A model generated the notes under the pieces. That model saw only the letters and a list, made by a program, of their open reading frames with translations, was not told where the DNA came from and did no database searches. From the NCBI GenBank assembly GCA_951217055.1, contig OX578276.1, positions 155,757,223 through 155,821,222 on the forward strand: DNA of 64,000 nucleotides. The letters are read 5' to 3'. The position numbers and the translations under genes were made by a program. Every line of letters begins with the position of its first letter. The stretch's first letter is position 1. This stretch comes from Gerris lacustris. Taxonomy: Eukaryota; Arthropoda; Insecta; Hemiptera; Gerridae. Below are positions 37,701 to 52,300 of this stretch, piece after piece.

Positions 37701-40700
37701 GATGAGCAGGCGCACTTTACGTTTCCTCTGTTCAGTTCGGCAGTCTGGACGAGGCTTTACGAACACAGTCGGTTGTTTATACCCAAGGATCAAATATAAA
37801 AGGGGATGGAATGTTAAGAAGGGGTTTAGGGAAAAAAAGTGACCCTATGGAGGTAAGAGAAATTAGAGAGAAAAAGCATACTGCGCATGCTCCACGACCT
37901 TTGAACTGGGACAAATTACCTTCTTTAACAGGTTATAAACTGAAATTATAAACAAATTCTTAGTAACCTATAACCAAGAGGAAGGTAATTTGTACCATTG
38001 GAGCTAATATTTTACATATCTTCATGGGGTCACTTTTTTGCCACAACCCTCCATCGCCTTTATATAAGATCCTTGCCTAAAACTTAAAAAGGTGATATTA
38101 TGGTTAACTAACCGGACTAACCAAATTCTGGCTGTGGTCACCTGCGCATGCCCAGTCTAAAGTGCGCATGCTCATCTCAGACTGGTCATGCCCAGAGACC
38201 AATGCTTTCCTTTGTTCGGTTCAGTAGTCTGGACGAGGCTTTAGCTGGTCTTTCCGGACACACCGATTACTTCTCGGTGAACCTAGTCAGTGATTCCGAC
38301 CGCACCCTTAGTCAAGAACTTTAGAACGGTTAATATATAAATTACAGTTCTAACTTCAAGATTAACCAAATCCTTAACCTTAACCATATCCTTAACCTTA
38401 ACCAAATCCTTAACCTTAACTAAATCCTTAACCTTAACCGAATCCTTATTCCTCATTCCAATTCCATCCGCTACCTGGGGCTATCAGGTATTTGGTTTGC
38501 CTAACATGGGCAAACCACACTAAACATATACGCCAACCATGCAATACACGCTACAAACTCTTACATAGACACAACACATCTAAACTCAACATGCAGAACA
38601 AAGTACTTATTTATAACACAATAATTAAGCCTATATGGACATATGGTATAGAACTCTGGGGTTGCACCAAGCCCTCCAATTCCTATCGAATCCAATCTCT
38701 CCAATCCAAGATCCTAAGAAAAATAGATGACGCTTCCTTCTATGAATACAATTTTATCCTTCACAACGACCTCAAAGTACCCTTTGTCCGAGATTTAGCC
38801 ATATCCAGATACAAATCCTTCCACGATTCCCTCCCGACCATTCTAATCCACTAGTCCACAGTCTGTTTTCCCGGTCCGTTCCTGAAAATCTTACTAGGCG
38901 TCTGAGGAGGCAGTGGCCGCGAGACCTCTTAGATAACTGATATATGTATATTTAATCGAGTTAGTTTATTTTTAAATTTATTTTCTTTATATCAATAAAA
39001 CCTGTATAATTCAGTAAGTGCTATCACTGGATAGTTTCTTACATCATGTAATTCAAGTCACACATTCTTTGATCATTACTGCTTAAAACAATTAGTATGT
39101 ATTGTAGTTGCAGTACTCAAATAAAATTAAAAAAAAAAAAAAAAAAAAAAATTCAAGATCTAAATAAAGAAAGCGCTCTCTAGTTTTCTTAAAATTACGT
39201 TTAACCTCAAATAAATTTCTTAAAACATAAGAAAGGGGTGGAGGGTGATAAATATTATAGTTAACATCGAAATAAAAATAAATTAGAACTTATCTTGCTA
39301 CATATAAAACTTCTTGTTGTTATTTATTTTAATTGTATGTAATCTTTTTGTAAGCATGCTTCTCTAAAGACATCGTGAGAAAAATGCATGTTGTTTTACT
39401 TTAAATTGTATGTTGCAAATTTTAAATTGTATTTTTTTTATTTGTTTATGTATATTGCACTTAATTTTAAGATTTCGATACAATATTGATATGTTAAGAT
39501 TTCAAAATGTTCAAAGATAAATGAGAATCCTTTGAGGAAACCATTTTTATTTGTCGCAGTTTTACCTATCTATAGGTATTCTGTTTTCAGCTTATGAAAC
39601 TTGTAACATGTTATGTATTAAATTCAGTCTTGAATTGATAAAAACTTACAGCAACATTAACAGTTTAATAAATTTAAACACGACCATGAAAGTTTTTTTT
39701 TTTTGTATAAACATAACTTAATAATGCGATTGAAGCTACATAACTAATAGTATGCTGTGATTATTTTTAAGTTTTCGTTTCATCATTAACTATTTGTAAA
39801 TAATTTTGATGGAGAAAATAAGTGAAATATAATTAATTGCTTCCGAGCTTGATGAAGGTAACGGAAGCTATGTATGTGATCGTTCTGAAGAGCGAAATTC
39901 TTTTATCTGTCTCCGATTTCAAAAATTCCAAGACAGAAAACTGTTTCACACATTAGAGAACATTTTTGATTAGTATAACTAACAGCACCGTTCTCTACGA
40001 TATTTATACATAACACTCAAGACAGTTTAAAGATTAAAACTTTGACATGGAAACGTCTTTCAAATCATGGCTAAATGGGATGCAACTAAGGCTGTGAGTA
40101 CACTTCCTAGTCACATTCATGTTTGACCATCAACTGGGCGATCATGAGTTCAACTGACAATAAACAGGTCAAGTATGTGCTAGTCAGTACACAGCGAGGG
40201 TCCGTAGGCAGCCCTGTATAGTTTAAGTAGTACTTTATTGATGGTGTTTTTTAAAATGCTAAAAAGCTTACTTTGAACCATGCTAAGGGTCTGATATTCT
40301 CCAAACACATAAACAAACTTCTGATAAAGTATTTTTTTGCCACTGAACCGGACTACAACCATATAAATACATCGAAAAGACCATAATTATAAAAAAATAA
40401 TAATTATAAAAAAACGTATTTTGCCAATAAAAAAAAAAAAAGTTATTTATGCACCTAGGGAATAATGTAAGATATTATTTCCCGCGTAACTGAGTTGATT
40501 CCTGAGGCATAGCCGAAGGAATCAAGGCAACAAAATCCCGAGGCGAAGCCGAGGGTATTAGGTATTTTAATTCCCGAGGCGAAGCCGAGGGATTAATATC
40601 AATTAGCTCCCGAGGCGTAGCCGAGGGAGATAATTATAACAAGGGAATAATAATGCATTATTCTCGAGGTACATACAAAATTTTATCTCCATAAATATCT

Positions 40701-43318
40701 CAGCTGTATAAGATTTAATTAATAAAGAAAACATTTGTATTTCTTTTTTCAACGAATTAAATACAAAAATAAAACAATATAAATTATTTAAAACAATTAA
40801 TAATCACTTTTAAAGTAATACAAAAAAGTTCAACGAAAGCTAAACAAAAGTAAACCAAGCATCGTAGAATGACTCGCAATACAGCTGGGAGTTTTAAAGC
40901 AGTGTTGTTTTTAAGCAATTCACTATATTTGCCATTTATTCTCTACTATTTACAAAATAATTAGGTTGGCGAAGGTGGATTTTAATCCCGTTTTTACATT
41001 ATTTCCCTGTTTTCACATTATTTCCCCGTTTTTAAGAACGGGGATGAAAATACCAACATTATTACCTATAAACTAGCCCTGAAAAGTTACTTTTCGTCCC
41101 TATTGGAGATAAAAAATATATATTTTTCGAAATTTCCACAAAGTGGTATCTTTACTTTTGGTCGAAGAATGTTCAGGACTTTTTTCAGATTTTTTGCACT
41201 TCACATAAGCGAGATAGAGGGGGGGGGGGGCACGTTTCACACCCACTTCAAACTTGCCTACGCTCGCCCTATCAAAGTTATAACCAAAGAATTATATATT
41301 TTTGTAATCAGCTCGACCTACCCTTTCATAAGATCCCCCTCACGGTGTCGAAAAAAAAAAAAAAAATTTAACCCTTAAGTTTTTTTACCCCAATTTTTTT
41401 GAAAAATATTTTTTTTAAGTCGCTATATTTTTAAAATATGTGGGTAGGTACAAGACACATACATGCCAAATTTCAAAGTGATCGGACGAAAGGTGTAGCC
41501 GTGAGAGCACGCGAGAGGACGGACGGACAGACATACGCAGGAAAATATAAGGGTCCTTGGTTTTGCCTACGGACCCTAAAAAAGGGTTTTTATTTCATCG
41601 AATTAGGTAGCTTAAGGTTAATTAAGTTTTTAAAAAATGGAATCGTTTTAAATTAAGTTAATAACGTCAAGTTTTCACGTGCTTATCAGTAATTTATTAA
41701 ACATTTATTAAATGTTTTGAACAGTTAAATATTTTGTTAGGAAAAATAAAGGTCAGATTTTTAAATTCTGTAAACTGTAAATTCTCATTTATCTTTGGAG
41801 TTCATAATAATATGTTATATTTATGATTATTGTACAGTATAAGATTATAATAAAAATTATTTGTTTATTAGTTTTTGTTGCCAAGATTTAAGACTTAACT
41901 ATAAATTATTAATCAAAAATCCTTTTAAGTACTTGCTAGAAACCTAGTAAAAGGGTTTCTTTGGTCATAAAAAAATTAAATTTCCATTGTTTTTCTTACT
42001 AAAAATGTATAATAAATTGCACTTCGGAGGAACAAGGTGTGAATATTATTCTTTAGCATTCTAGGTAGGCAACTTATTTGGTTCTTTTGAGGGTAAAATT
42101 GACGCCATTTTGAAAACACGATATATATTATGGATCTACTTTGTAATATCTTTATAACGATTCCCCACTCAAAAAATACAAAAAATATCTTCTTTGCGAT
42201 CTGATCTATAAGACATTTTAAGTTGTGAAGATCACAACAAATTGCCTGTTTTTTGGTAACAAATTTTTACTTGTGCACCAAATTTCAAATCTCTAGCTAC
42301 AATAGGTCGGGAGATATATGATCCAAGATGCGACGCACGGACGGACAGGCGAACTACCGAAAGCCACCGTCGATACTTGCTTGATCTGGAGATCACTGGT
42401 CCGGTTTCGGCTAAACGCCATCATCAGCAGAGTCGAAGTCTCTCGTAGCACTCAACACACTCATCGAGTCTACATGTACATGAGAGAATGAAGTTCGAAT
42501 GAATTGATTCAACTTCATTCTCTCATGTAGACTCGATGAGTGCTACGAGAGACTTCGACTCTGCTGATAATGGCGTTTAGCCGAAACCGGTCCTGTGATC
42601 TCCAGATAAGCAAGTATCGACGGTACGGATATCCTCATTTGGTAACTTACGAACTTGTGGTAACAATTTACAATTTGACATATATATATATTTCTACTCG
42701 AGAGAAGCTAGTTTATGATTATTGGAATTGGTTAGCAAGTCCGTGGATACATCGAGTTGGAATTATTCTTCTTAATTATTTTAACTCAATGTTGTCCCTT
42801 GGGTTTTGAATTTATCGGGATTAGCTGAATAGAGGTCAGCCCACAGTTGGTTTTATGAGTAAAAGCAGGATCGGACTGGGAAGACATTTCGGCCCGGGAG
42901 TTTCTCTATCAGACCGGCCCTCAAGCCTTGAGTTGGCCAAGGGACCGGCCCACCGGGAAACCTCCCGAACTCCCTTATAGCCAGTCCGACCCTGAGTAAA
43001 AGTGTAAGCTGAGAAATTCCATTGTCATGGATTGCCTCTATTTTCAGCCCAGTGTGTGTATCAGACGTGAATTTTCGTTAATTTATGCATCAATGTGTTT
43101 AGCAGATACTTTACACACACCCTTTCTTTGAATTATATATATATATATATATTTTTTTTTTTCTTTATTTCTTTAGCCACAACTACAATTTTACAATCGT
43201 AACAAGCGACTGAGTGCAATTTTAGGAATTGTACAATAGTAAAAGTAATTAAATAATAATAAAAAAAATAATTGTCAAAAGCATAATCATAATTATAAGA
43301 TATAATAATAATAATAAC

Positions 43319-43371
<53 letters not shown>

Positions 43372-46300
43372 TAATAGTAATAATCGAATTATATTTATAA
43401 AATAAAAGCAAATGAAAATACCGAATCTTCCCAGATTCTCAGCTCCTTAAACGCAATCTTCCTTTCTATGGTTGAAGTTAAATTCTTCCAACTTGATCCA
43501 AAAATTCCCTAGCTAATCTGAATGTAAAATCACGGCATATGGGTGCGTTCGGAATGAGTAACAAAGTCGACCAGGCGATCCCACGCTTTGTTGAAATTAG
43601 TGTAAAGCCAGGTTTACACGGGTAGAGTAAACAGGAGAGTAGAGTGTACTTTACTTCCTACTCCACCAATTTTGATTTTGGGGCGTTTACACAATAAGCT
43701 AGTAGTAAGTATAGTAAATAATCTGAAATGATTGCAGAACAATGTATAAACTGAAACTAAACTCTACTTGCTACTTGCTATTGAAGACGTTTACACGGGT
43801 AGAATGGCGAAGCTAGTAGAGTGGGTGCTGTGGAGGGGGAAGTAGAGTAGAGTCCACTTTACTGCATGCGGTATAGTACTCTACTCTACCGGCTACTAGC
43901 TACTCTACTCGCCACTCTACTCTACAGAACGTTTTTATCGGGTTTCTACGGGTAGAGTTACTCTACTAGCTACTCTACTCTCCTGTTAACTCTACCCGTG
44001 TAAACCCAACTTAATGGCGGCTTTAATTGCTCCTGTTTCCGAACAGTCTCCTGTTAACTCTACCCGTGTAAACCCAACTTAATGGCGGCTTTAATTGCTC
44101 CTGTTTCCTGGTTCCAGATGAAGGAAGCAGTCAACTGAAAATTTTTTATACAAAACTAGTTCGTTTTTTGGTTTTAGTGTGTGAATCTAGTGTTACTACT
44201 CACCTTTACGATCTGAGTTAGAAAAAGTTTCTGAATTCTAGAAAATATCAAGAAATCGCAAAATAGAGGGTGAAGGACAGTAATGGTGCATTACTACAGA
44301 GCGTGGTGAACTAAACAATGTTTTTATCGAATAAATTATTATAAAATAGCACCACAAAATAATGTTACGGTAATTTACCAAACTTACTGTGATCTGGGTG
44401 AGGTAGATGCCCGCACTGAGTTGGATTGGTATAAGTTGAATCAAGTTTAGTACCCAGTTTTATCTTATCTATTAAGTCCGATGATTTAGATAGTTAGTTT
44501 GGTTTGTAGAGTCGAGAGCTAGAAGAATTTGTGAATAATTGTAAAATTTAATAATTAAACTGTTCCTTCATTGTAACGTGACCCAATATGTATATATCAC
44601 AAGTTTTCATTTCATGTCATAGCGTAACTTATACATTTTGCTTCCAAGCTTACTGAAGGTAACGGAAGCTATGTGATCGTTCTGAAAAACGAAAATATTT
44701 TTGTCTCCGATTTAAAAAAAAAAAAAAACAAGACATAAATTCGTTTCTGACATAATGGAACATTTGTAGTTCCGTGTCTGCTTGTCAGTCTGTCGCTCAA
44801 TTTTTGCGAACCAACATATCTTCAAAAACTACACGTCCAATTTTAATAAAATTATGGTAGGTCATAATTAGCCCATTGTTGGTCCCATATAAGTTCTAAC
44901 CTTTTAGGCCTATTTGTTTCTCATCCACATGCACACAAACATACATTTATTTAAACCGGTACCTTCGAAATTACTCATCAGACTTTAAGCCGAAATTAGG
45001 ATGGTTTGTCGAATGTTGCCCGCAGATAGCTTTAGACTGATTTCAACTGCGCTCTTTAAATTCGGCTAATTTGATACTTTAATTCATGTAAAAAATTAAA
45101 AACAATTTTGAAAGATTTAAAAACGGGGTTAATTTTCCTCATAAATTTGACAATAGCAGGTTGTTAAAGCGTAAAATCAATAAAGTATGTGAAGTAGGAT
45201 GCGAGTAAGCTATGTGCCACGCTAATTGGAAAGTATAATGTCTAGGAAATCTTGCAGCTTAAGAATTTTAACGCTTGCCTGCAGTTTACTTGCATTCACA
45301 TTAAAGATATTAAATTAACATTATTAAAATACTGTTGTGAAGAACTTTATTTGGCTAGTAAGTAATTCTAGATAAAGAGACTTAAATCTTGGCAACTTAG
45401 GATGTAACAAGTATATTGTTGGTGGGTTGTCTTTTGGGTCGATAAAGAGAACCCTTTAACAGAGAGAAGAGCTGATTGAACTTGTATTGTCCAACCCCCC
45501 CCCCCCGATCCTCTCCCCCACCCTACCAAATTGCACTCCCCTCAAATAGAGCGCAATCTTCATTCCTATAACCCAGTTCCAAATAACTACATTTTAAAAG
45601 TGATCCTGGCTGACGAGAAAAAAAACCTCCCTTGCATAATTAGTGTTAGATGCAGCCTTTGCTTGACGAAATCGTCCTGAGAATTTTCGCTCATGACAGG
45701 CCTATTCCTTAGATATTAATGAACAAATTAAGATCATTCCATGGCTGTGGTTATTAGATACAAAGATTGAAAAATCGTATGGTGCTCCCAATCTACTTTT
45801 TAATTTTTTAAAACCGATTTTTATGGTTCCATAATAATTGAGGATTTGCGGAGGATTAAAAGCATAGATACATGTATCACTTAAATGGATCCATTGGACA
45901 AACAACAAACTCTCAAGATGATGGGTTCTCTCTCTAATCCTTCTATTCCTTTAGCAGACTAACAGACAGACAATAAGTCAACAGCTTGCTCAAAAACACT
46001 CCAAAGGTTTTGCTTTTAAGATTGTCACCAATGCTAGACAGCAGTTTAATAGGTGAGTAGGAGTCTTCCATATTTCTGTTGGGTGATATTTCCGATTATC
46101 TAATGCCTTGTCCACACTAGTAGACATGTTGCGCGATTTTGGTCTCAGAGACAATGTCTAGTGATTTGTCTAAAGACATCGGCTAGACATGGGCTAGACA
46201 ATCGGCGTCTACGGTCTCGTTGCTAGACCTAAAATCGCATGTCTATGGTTTTCCATTCTAAATGGTAGACACGGTGCAACGGTAGTCATGTTGCACAACG

Positions 46301-49300
46301 TGTCTACAAGTGTGGACGCTAGACCTACACAATAGACGGTCTCAGAAGGCGTCTTTAGACACGTTGCGCAACATGTCTACTAGTGTGGACTAGGCTTAAG
46401 TTGTATGTATTTATTAAAAAGACAATGACCGTATTCTAATCCAGTCATAAGACGACAAAAACGTCTGTTTAAGACCTAATAGTTCTGATTATTTTATGAG
46501 AGGGTTCTGCAATAAACAATTTAGACTGTCTCATTCCCAAGCAAATCCCAGGCGCAATATCCAAGTTTATGAGCAATATCCCAGGTTCTTTAAAAACCTC
46601 TAATTAAAAATTTTCTCTTAAGAAAAAACAGAGTAGTCCTCCCCCTCCCCCCTCCCCCACCGGGGGGGACTTCTAATATAAAGTCCAAAGCAGTAAGACC
46701 TCATATGCGGACCCAAGGTGCAAACCCAGTTTAATAATCCATCTTATAGTAATCTAAGCAAGCTGACAGACCCACAAAATGTGAGTCCCTCTCTTCATTC
46801 TGCAGGATGGCAAAGCCAAAGATTTTCCACCTCCTGCGTGTTAATGCATGACAGCTGCTAATTCGGTGGGATGGGGTTTCATCCTTTTCCTCGCTCAGCC
46901 TGCACACTGGGCTTTCAGCTAGGCCAGATAAATGTAGATGTCGATTTAGTCTACAGTGTCTAGTAAGAATGCCTGTCAAACGATGACAGGATTGTTTTTT
47001 TTTTTGAGCGAGAGAAGTGATCTGGTAAGATGCTGAGATGGTTCCCGGATCACCCTTACAACCCAGCAGGATAGAACTAACAGGTATTCCTGGACAGATG
47101 GAATTATACTGGACCCTTTCCCTCAATCCCACATTATTTTGAATAGGCTTCATTCTAGATGGACTCCACAAGCAAATCATGAAATCATACATTGTTAAAA
47201 TCAAACCCTTATTTGTCTACTATGTATAACTGGCCAATCATTCCTAAATTTATCATCGAAAAATTAGCACATCGAACAACTAAATCTGAAACAATAGATT
47301 TTTAGCAAAATTTGTATTGTTAAAGTACTAGCAACCACAAAGCCAGTTAGTAGCACTACAACACGAGCTATAAGCTTTAACAGTAAGGTTAGTTATATGT
47401 TTACCTGCTTGGTAGGTGTTCAAGTAGGTTGGAATTAAATTCCGGAATTTAAAATCTAGAGTGAATAAATAAGTCCAGTAACCAATAAATATTTATAATT
47501 AACATCGCTTCTATTTACAATTAATATTTGCTGAAGACTTGCTTTTGATTACTTCTGGTAAAGAAGAATTGATAATAATTACTTATAATGAGTACTGGTC
47601 ACATAACTGAAGGAAGTTATACAATGTTGGATGAAAGCTGAATTACTCAAATCAATGTTGAAAGAACTAAACAAAAAATAATAAGTAGCAGGAATGTTGG
47701 CTCTTTTATTTGTGCAACTAGTGCGCAATGTGGTACTTAGCGCATCATTCCGCTCTCGCTTGCGGCATGTGCGTAAACATTCCTCTCGAGTGCAGCAAAG
47801 ACACTTAAAGCTCGATTTGCATTACATTTTTCCTACAGTTAGTTTTTAATCTGTAAGTAAAATTTTGAAAAAAATTAAGTGTTCATTTTCCTCAACGACT
47901 ATCCATTTCAGACAACAGTTTCTAGGTTTCAAAATGTGATCGTTGTTGAAAAAGTGCAATCAACAGCAACTGCCACTCGACAACAATTGCACCAGCTGTT
48001 CTGTTAATAGCCAGTATTGCCAAATTTGTTTCAAGCTTATACGATGTTACCTTATTAGTAGAGACATATTATTTATGTTAATTAGTTGGAACAATGGAGT
48101 GCGGGAAAGTATATGCAAGAATCTGCTGTTATTCTTACTATTCTGAGTGCAAGAACAATCACTTTGTCGAGTAACTGAAGGAAATTGATGTTAAAGTTCC
48201 TTTTAATAAGGACTAAACATGAAAAACCCTTCAGACTTATGCCTACCCAACTATTATTTAGGGTTTTCAGTCATGGTCGCTACCAGAAAATGGATGATTT
48301 TCATTCCTTAAGAGCATAATGCATCCAGGACACCTCTTCCTTATAATCATTAAGTGATTCCTTTTAGTACAACATAAGAAATATTTGTGTTGAAGGAATT
48401 ACTACTGTGAAGGCCTTTCTCCACGTTAGTATTTTAATATTTTGTTGTCAATTTATAGTAACTAGTAACATTTGCTACAAAAGGAGCAGGTTACAAATAA
48501 ATTGGAGCTATTTTAAAAACCTAATTCAAGTATGAATTGTTATTATATTCATTCTAGTTCAGCATTTAAATAAAAGTGTCTTTTAATAAGCTTTTAATAA
48601 GTTTCTAATAATAGTTTTCATAGGACTTATAATTAATTAAAAGGAAACTAAGGACACTAAGTTAATATAACAATTAGGCGTTCCAATTATTATATTTATT
48701 ATTCTCAATCTTTCAATGGAATGCTAGACTAGTATGAGTGTCAAAGTTGGTGATCATATATTATATATCATTACTTTAATCACCAGGACATGAATTTCGA
48801 ACATTAATTAAATTTTTATCCGTGGTGCAATAACCCGAAGAGAAGGACATCTACAATATACAATATACAGCTGTATATGAAGTGGAAAACACGCAGTTAT
48901 GGCTCCATCAGCTATATACATGGCATAAATGGCATTTGTTAACGGATAGACGCCACTTTAATTAACCAGCTAACTATTATATGGAGATGCTAGATCAACA
49001 CCAAATGTGGGGCCCTTGCCGGATTCGAAACAAGATCTTCTAGTCGATATGTGAAGACGGTAGCAATAAGCTCCCGTTGACCCAATCCATGTTTTCAAAC
49101 ATGCTTATTAGGTAACTGATCTATTTTGCTATGATTTATAGATGGGATATTCTAGCCCAAGTAGTAAAACTGATCCAAAAGACATCCCTGGGATATCCTT
49201 TTGTCCAGATTTTATCTTGTCCATGGGTTCCTGTATGGTTATCGCGTTATGGATGCCTCATTGGGATGTCCAGTTAAGGGTATCCTATGGATATCCAGTT

Positions 49301-52300
49301 GGGGGTATCCTATGGATATCAAGTTAAGGGTATCCTATGGATGCCCAGGTTTGGGGTATCCTATGGATGAGTTTATCATTTCTAAAGCTTTTTACTTTTA
49401 TTAAGAGATGTTAACAGATTTAATTAGAAGTGGATTTATTTATGTTATATAAAGGATGATGTTTCAGTGAAAGCTATAATGAAACCATCTGAAATATATT
49501 CAAATTATTTATAAAAGTTATACATTTATTAAGGCTTAAGTATTCATTTTGAGTTGCCCCAAATCGGAAATTACTCTTAGCAAAGTGAATAGAGCGTCAG
49601 ACTGACATACTTGAGGTACCGAGTTCAGATCTTGCAGGGATAATATATAATTTCTCATACTATAAAATTGATCCTAGAATTCACATAGGGTTCATACATT
49701 AAGTGTAAATACTATAACTGCGGTAGCTGATAATACATATGTCTATTGCCATAACACTTCATTATTTTAAAAATTTACATTTTAAGCATCCAGAATATGT
49801 TCCAAAACTGTCCATAGCAAATGTTACTAGATATGCTATGGGAGTACCATAGACGGTAGAAGGGTGGACATCGGGTCAGCCATAAGACATCCAGAAGCAA
49901 AACTTTTACCCTCCGCAGGATGTGCCAGTGGACCAAATGACTGGTCCTGAGGACATTCCAGAGACAAAGTCGTGATACTGGGTATTTTCTTGATTCTTGG
50001 CAGTTTGACGATACAGGACAGATACAAATATCTTATTATTTATCCATGAAACCAATCCTTGCAGCACTAACCCTAACCCATGACGTGGCTAAAATAATCT
50101 CAAATCCTAGCTCTAAAATTTGTAATCCAAAGGTATTCCTGATCCCAAACTTGAAAGCTCATTTGTGCAAGACACCTAATATACTGTGTTGCCAGTAATG
50201 TACTCCAAATAGTCAATTCGTGTAAAAGTGTATAGCTAACCGACTTTGCTCATATAGGCAAAGACTATAACCTATCGTCTATGCTGTGTATGTTGTCGTC
50301 TATGTTGTCATTGTGCGCTTTTTTAGTTGCGGCGAAGATTCGGAACCTGCACGACTATCACTTACGTTTATTACATAACGTAGTACCGGCACCCTCCGGA
50401 CTGGACATAGCCAATACCATCAAGTACTTCTCTCAGACACTGCTTAGTAAGTATGCTTCAAGTTTAGTTCGTTAGTAATTCCAATTTTAAAGAAGGTATA
50501 CATTGTTATGTTTACAAGACCGTCTTATCCAATAGGCACAATAGTCACTGTGCCTAGGGCCTACGAAAGTCATATAAGTTTTTATTATAAACGTAGCCTT
50601 ATATAACATAAATCAAACTTATACCTATGCTTATATTTTCTCCATTTAATTTATTACTTTTCCTCACTGACACCTGTGGTAGGAAAAGTATTGTTTTCAC
50701 CCAACATTTTTTTTTCGAGATTTCCACGGAATTATCCGTTTTGGGTGTTTTTAAGACCTCCTGAGTGGTTTTCAGCATGACGTCTGTATGTATGTGTGTG
50801 TGTGTTTGTGTGTATGTTATCATCGTAGCGCCCAATGTATTTAACCTAGAGAATTGAAACTTGGCAAAAAAATCAGTCCTTACCTGTAGTGGTGCCGCCC
50901 GGAAAATCGACTTTTTCCTCCATCTTGAACCCAGTTTGCAGAGTCAGCAAAAATTTAAAAAAATCGAAAATGCTCCTGATCGAGTTGAAATTTGGCACGA
51001 ATGTACCTCTCTGTATATGACAAACAAACCCACCAAATTTCATATTGATATTGGCCGCCATTTTGAAGTTTGACAGTCAATAATACCGAAAGTATAAATA
51101 CGTTTTTGGAGCACATCATTGGAGCCGGAAAAAAATTAAGGAACAAATATAGACCACACATTTTGCATATTATTTTAAATTTTTAGTAATAGCAGACATA
51201 TAGTATTGGAGAGGGGGACACGCAAAATTTTGATGTTTTTTGACAAAATGGCATGGAAAATTAAACACTTTCCACAAGTGTTTAATAGTATATAAGTGTT
51301 TACAGTATATATAAGTGATATATATTTTTGTAATCTACTCTTCATTTGAAACCCTGCTCAAAATTAAAAAAAAAAAATTTCGCGTGACGTGAATTATCTG
51401 CCATTTTGGGTTTGAACAGCTGATGATTTTGAGTTTCAATATTTTTCCTGTTTGCGCGTCAAATCGATCTTAAATACTGCCAAGTTTCATGGTTTTATCT
51501 CTTTTGATTCAAAAGTTTTGGAACCGTACAGAGTGACAGACAGACGCAGGAATGAAACTATAAGGGTTTCTTTTTTTGGTTTTGCCAACGAAACCCTATA
51601 AAGGCCTTACAATTACAGTTTTTATGCAAAAGTTTCTAAGGTCCACGAGGATCCTAAAATAACCCTGTATGAATAATAAGATAATAAATTGGTAAATAAA
51701 AAACTTTTTGCTAAAAGGATCTCTTATTCGCTTCTACAACACAATCTAACATGCAAGGCCCGATCAAACCACCGCCCGTCGCGGACAGGGTGGTCACGCA
51801 GAAAGAGGACTGTCCGCCACGCAAAATATTAGTGCTTTTTTGACAAAATGGCGTGGAAGTGTTTCATATTTTTGTAATCTACTCTTTAATACCTTTCATT
51901 TGATACCCCCTCATTTTTTTTTCGCGCGACATCCAGTTAATCAGATCAAATCTTATTTGTTCTATGGTCCAGCTGACGGCACGTTTTGCATATTTCTAGT
52001 AACAGCAGAAAATTCAAATATTTTCACGTGATACTAAAGGAAGGGGACCCCGGTTCGATCCCTCGGGGGGTCACAATGCTTTTTATCGGTAATAACAAAA
52101 AGATAAATTTATTTTTTTCCGGAAAATGTCATCGACTTACCATAAGGTATGTTAGCGTGAATTATCTCAAAATATTTAGAAATAGCCGTTATTGAGTAGT
52201 TGGAGGGGGAAGGGGGGGGGGGTATTTGTTTTTGGTATATGTATTTATTTGATTGGAATGTGCAGGTGTACTGAAGGATGTACCGTCCAGTCCGCTGGAG

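Larger units (their letters stand above)
43551..44150. mobile_element. Element Q fragment containing a nested Harbinger MITE
   Basis: Starts gggtgcgttcggaatgagta, with later pieces ctcctgtttccgaacag and aagcagtcaactgaaaa matching the left part of element Q at 36823-37000. It is interrupted at 43606-44011. Confidence 0.6.

Noticed and set aside
38365..38452. Interstitial telomere array
   Set aside because: The unit is CCTTAA-based and degenerate, not the insect CCTAA repeat; it is treated as a simple tandem repeat.
43133..43411. 92-residue poly-Ile frame
   Set aside because: Translation of a (TAA)n/(TTA)n microsatellite.
49836..50027. 63-residue minus-strand frame (LECPQDQSFGPLAHP)
   Set aside because: No family recognised and no supporting context.
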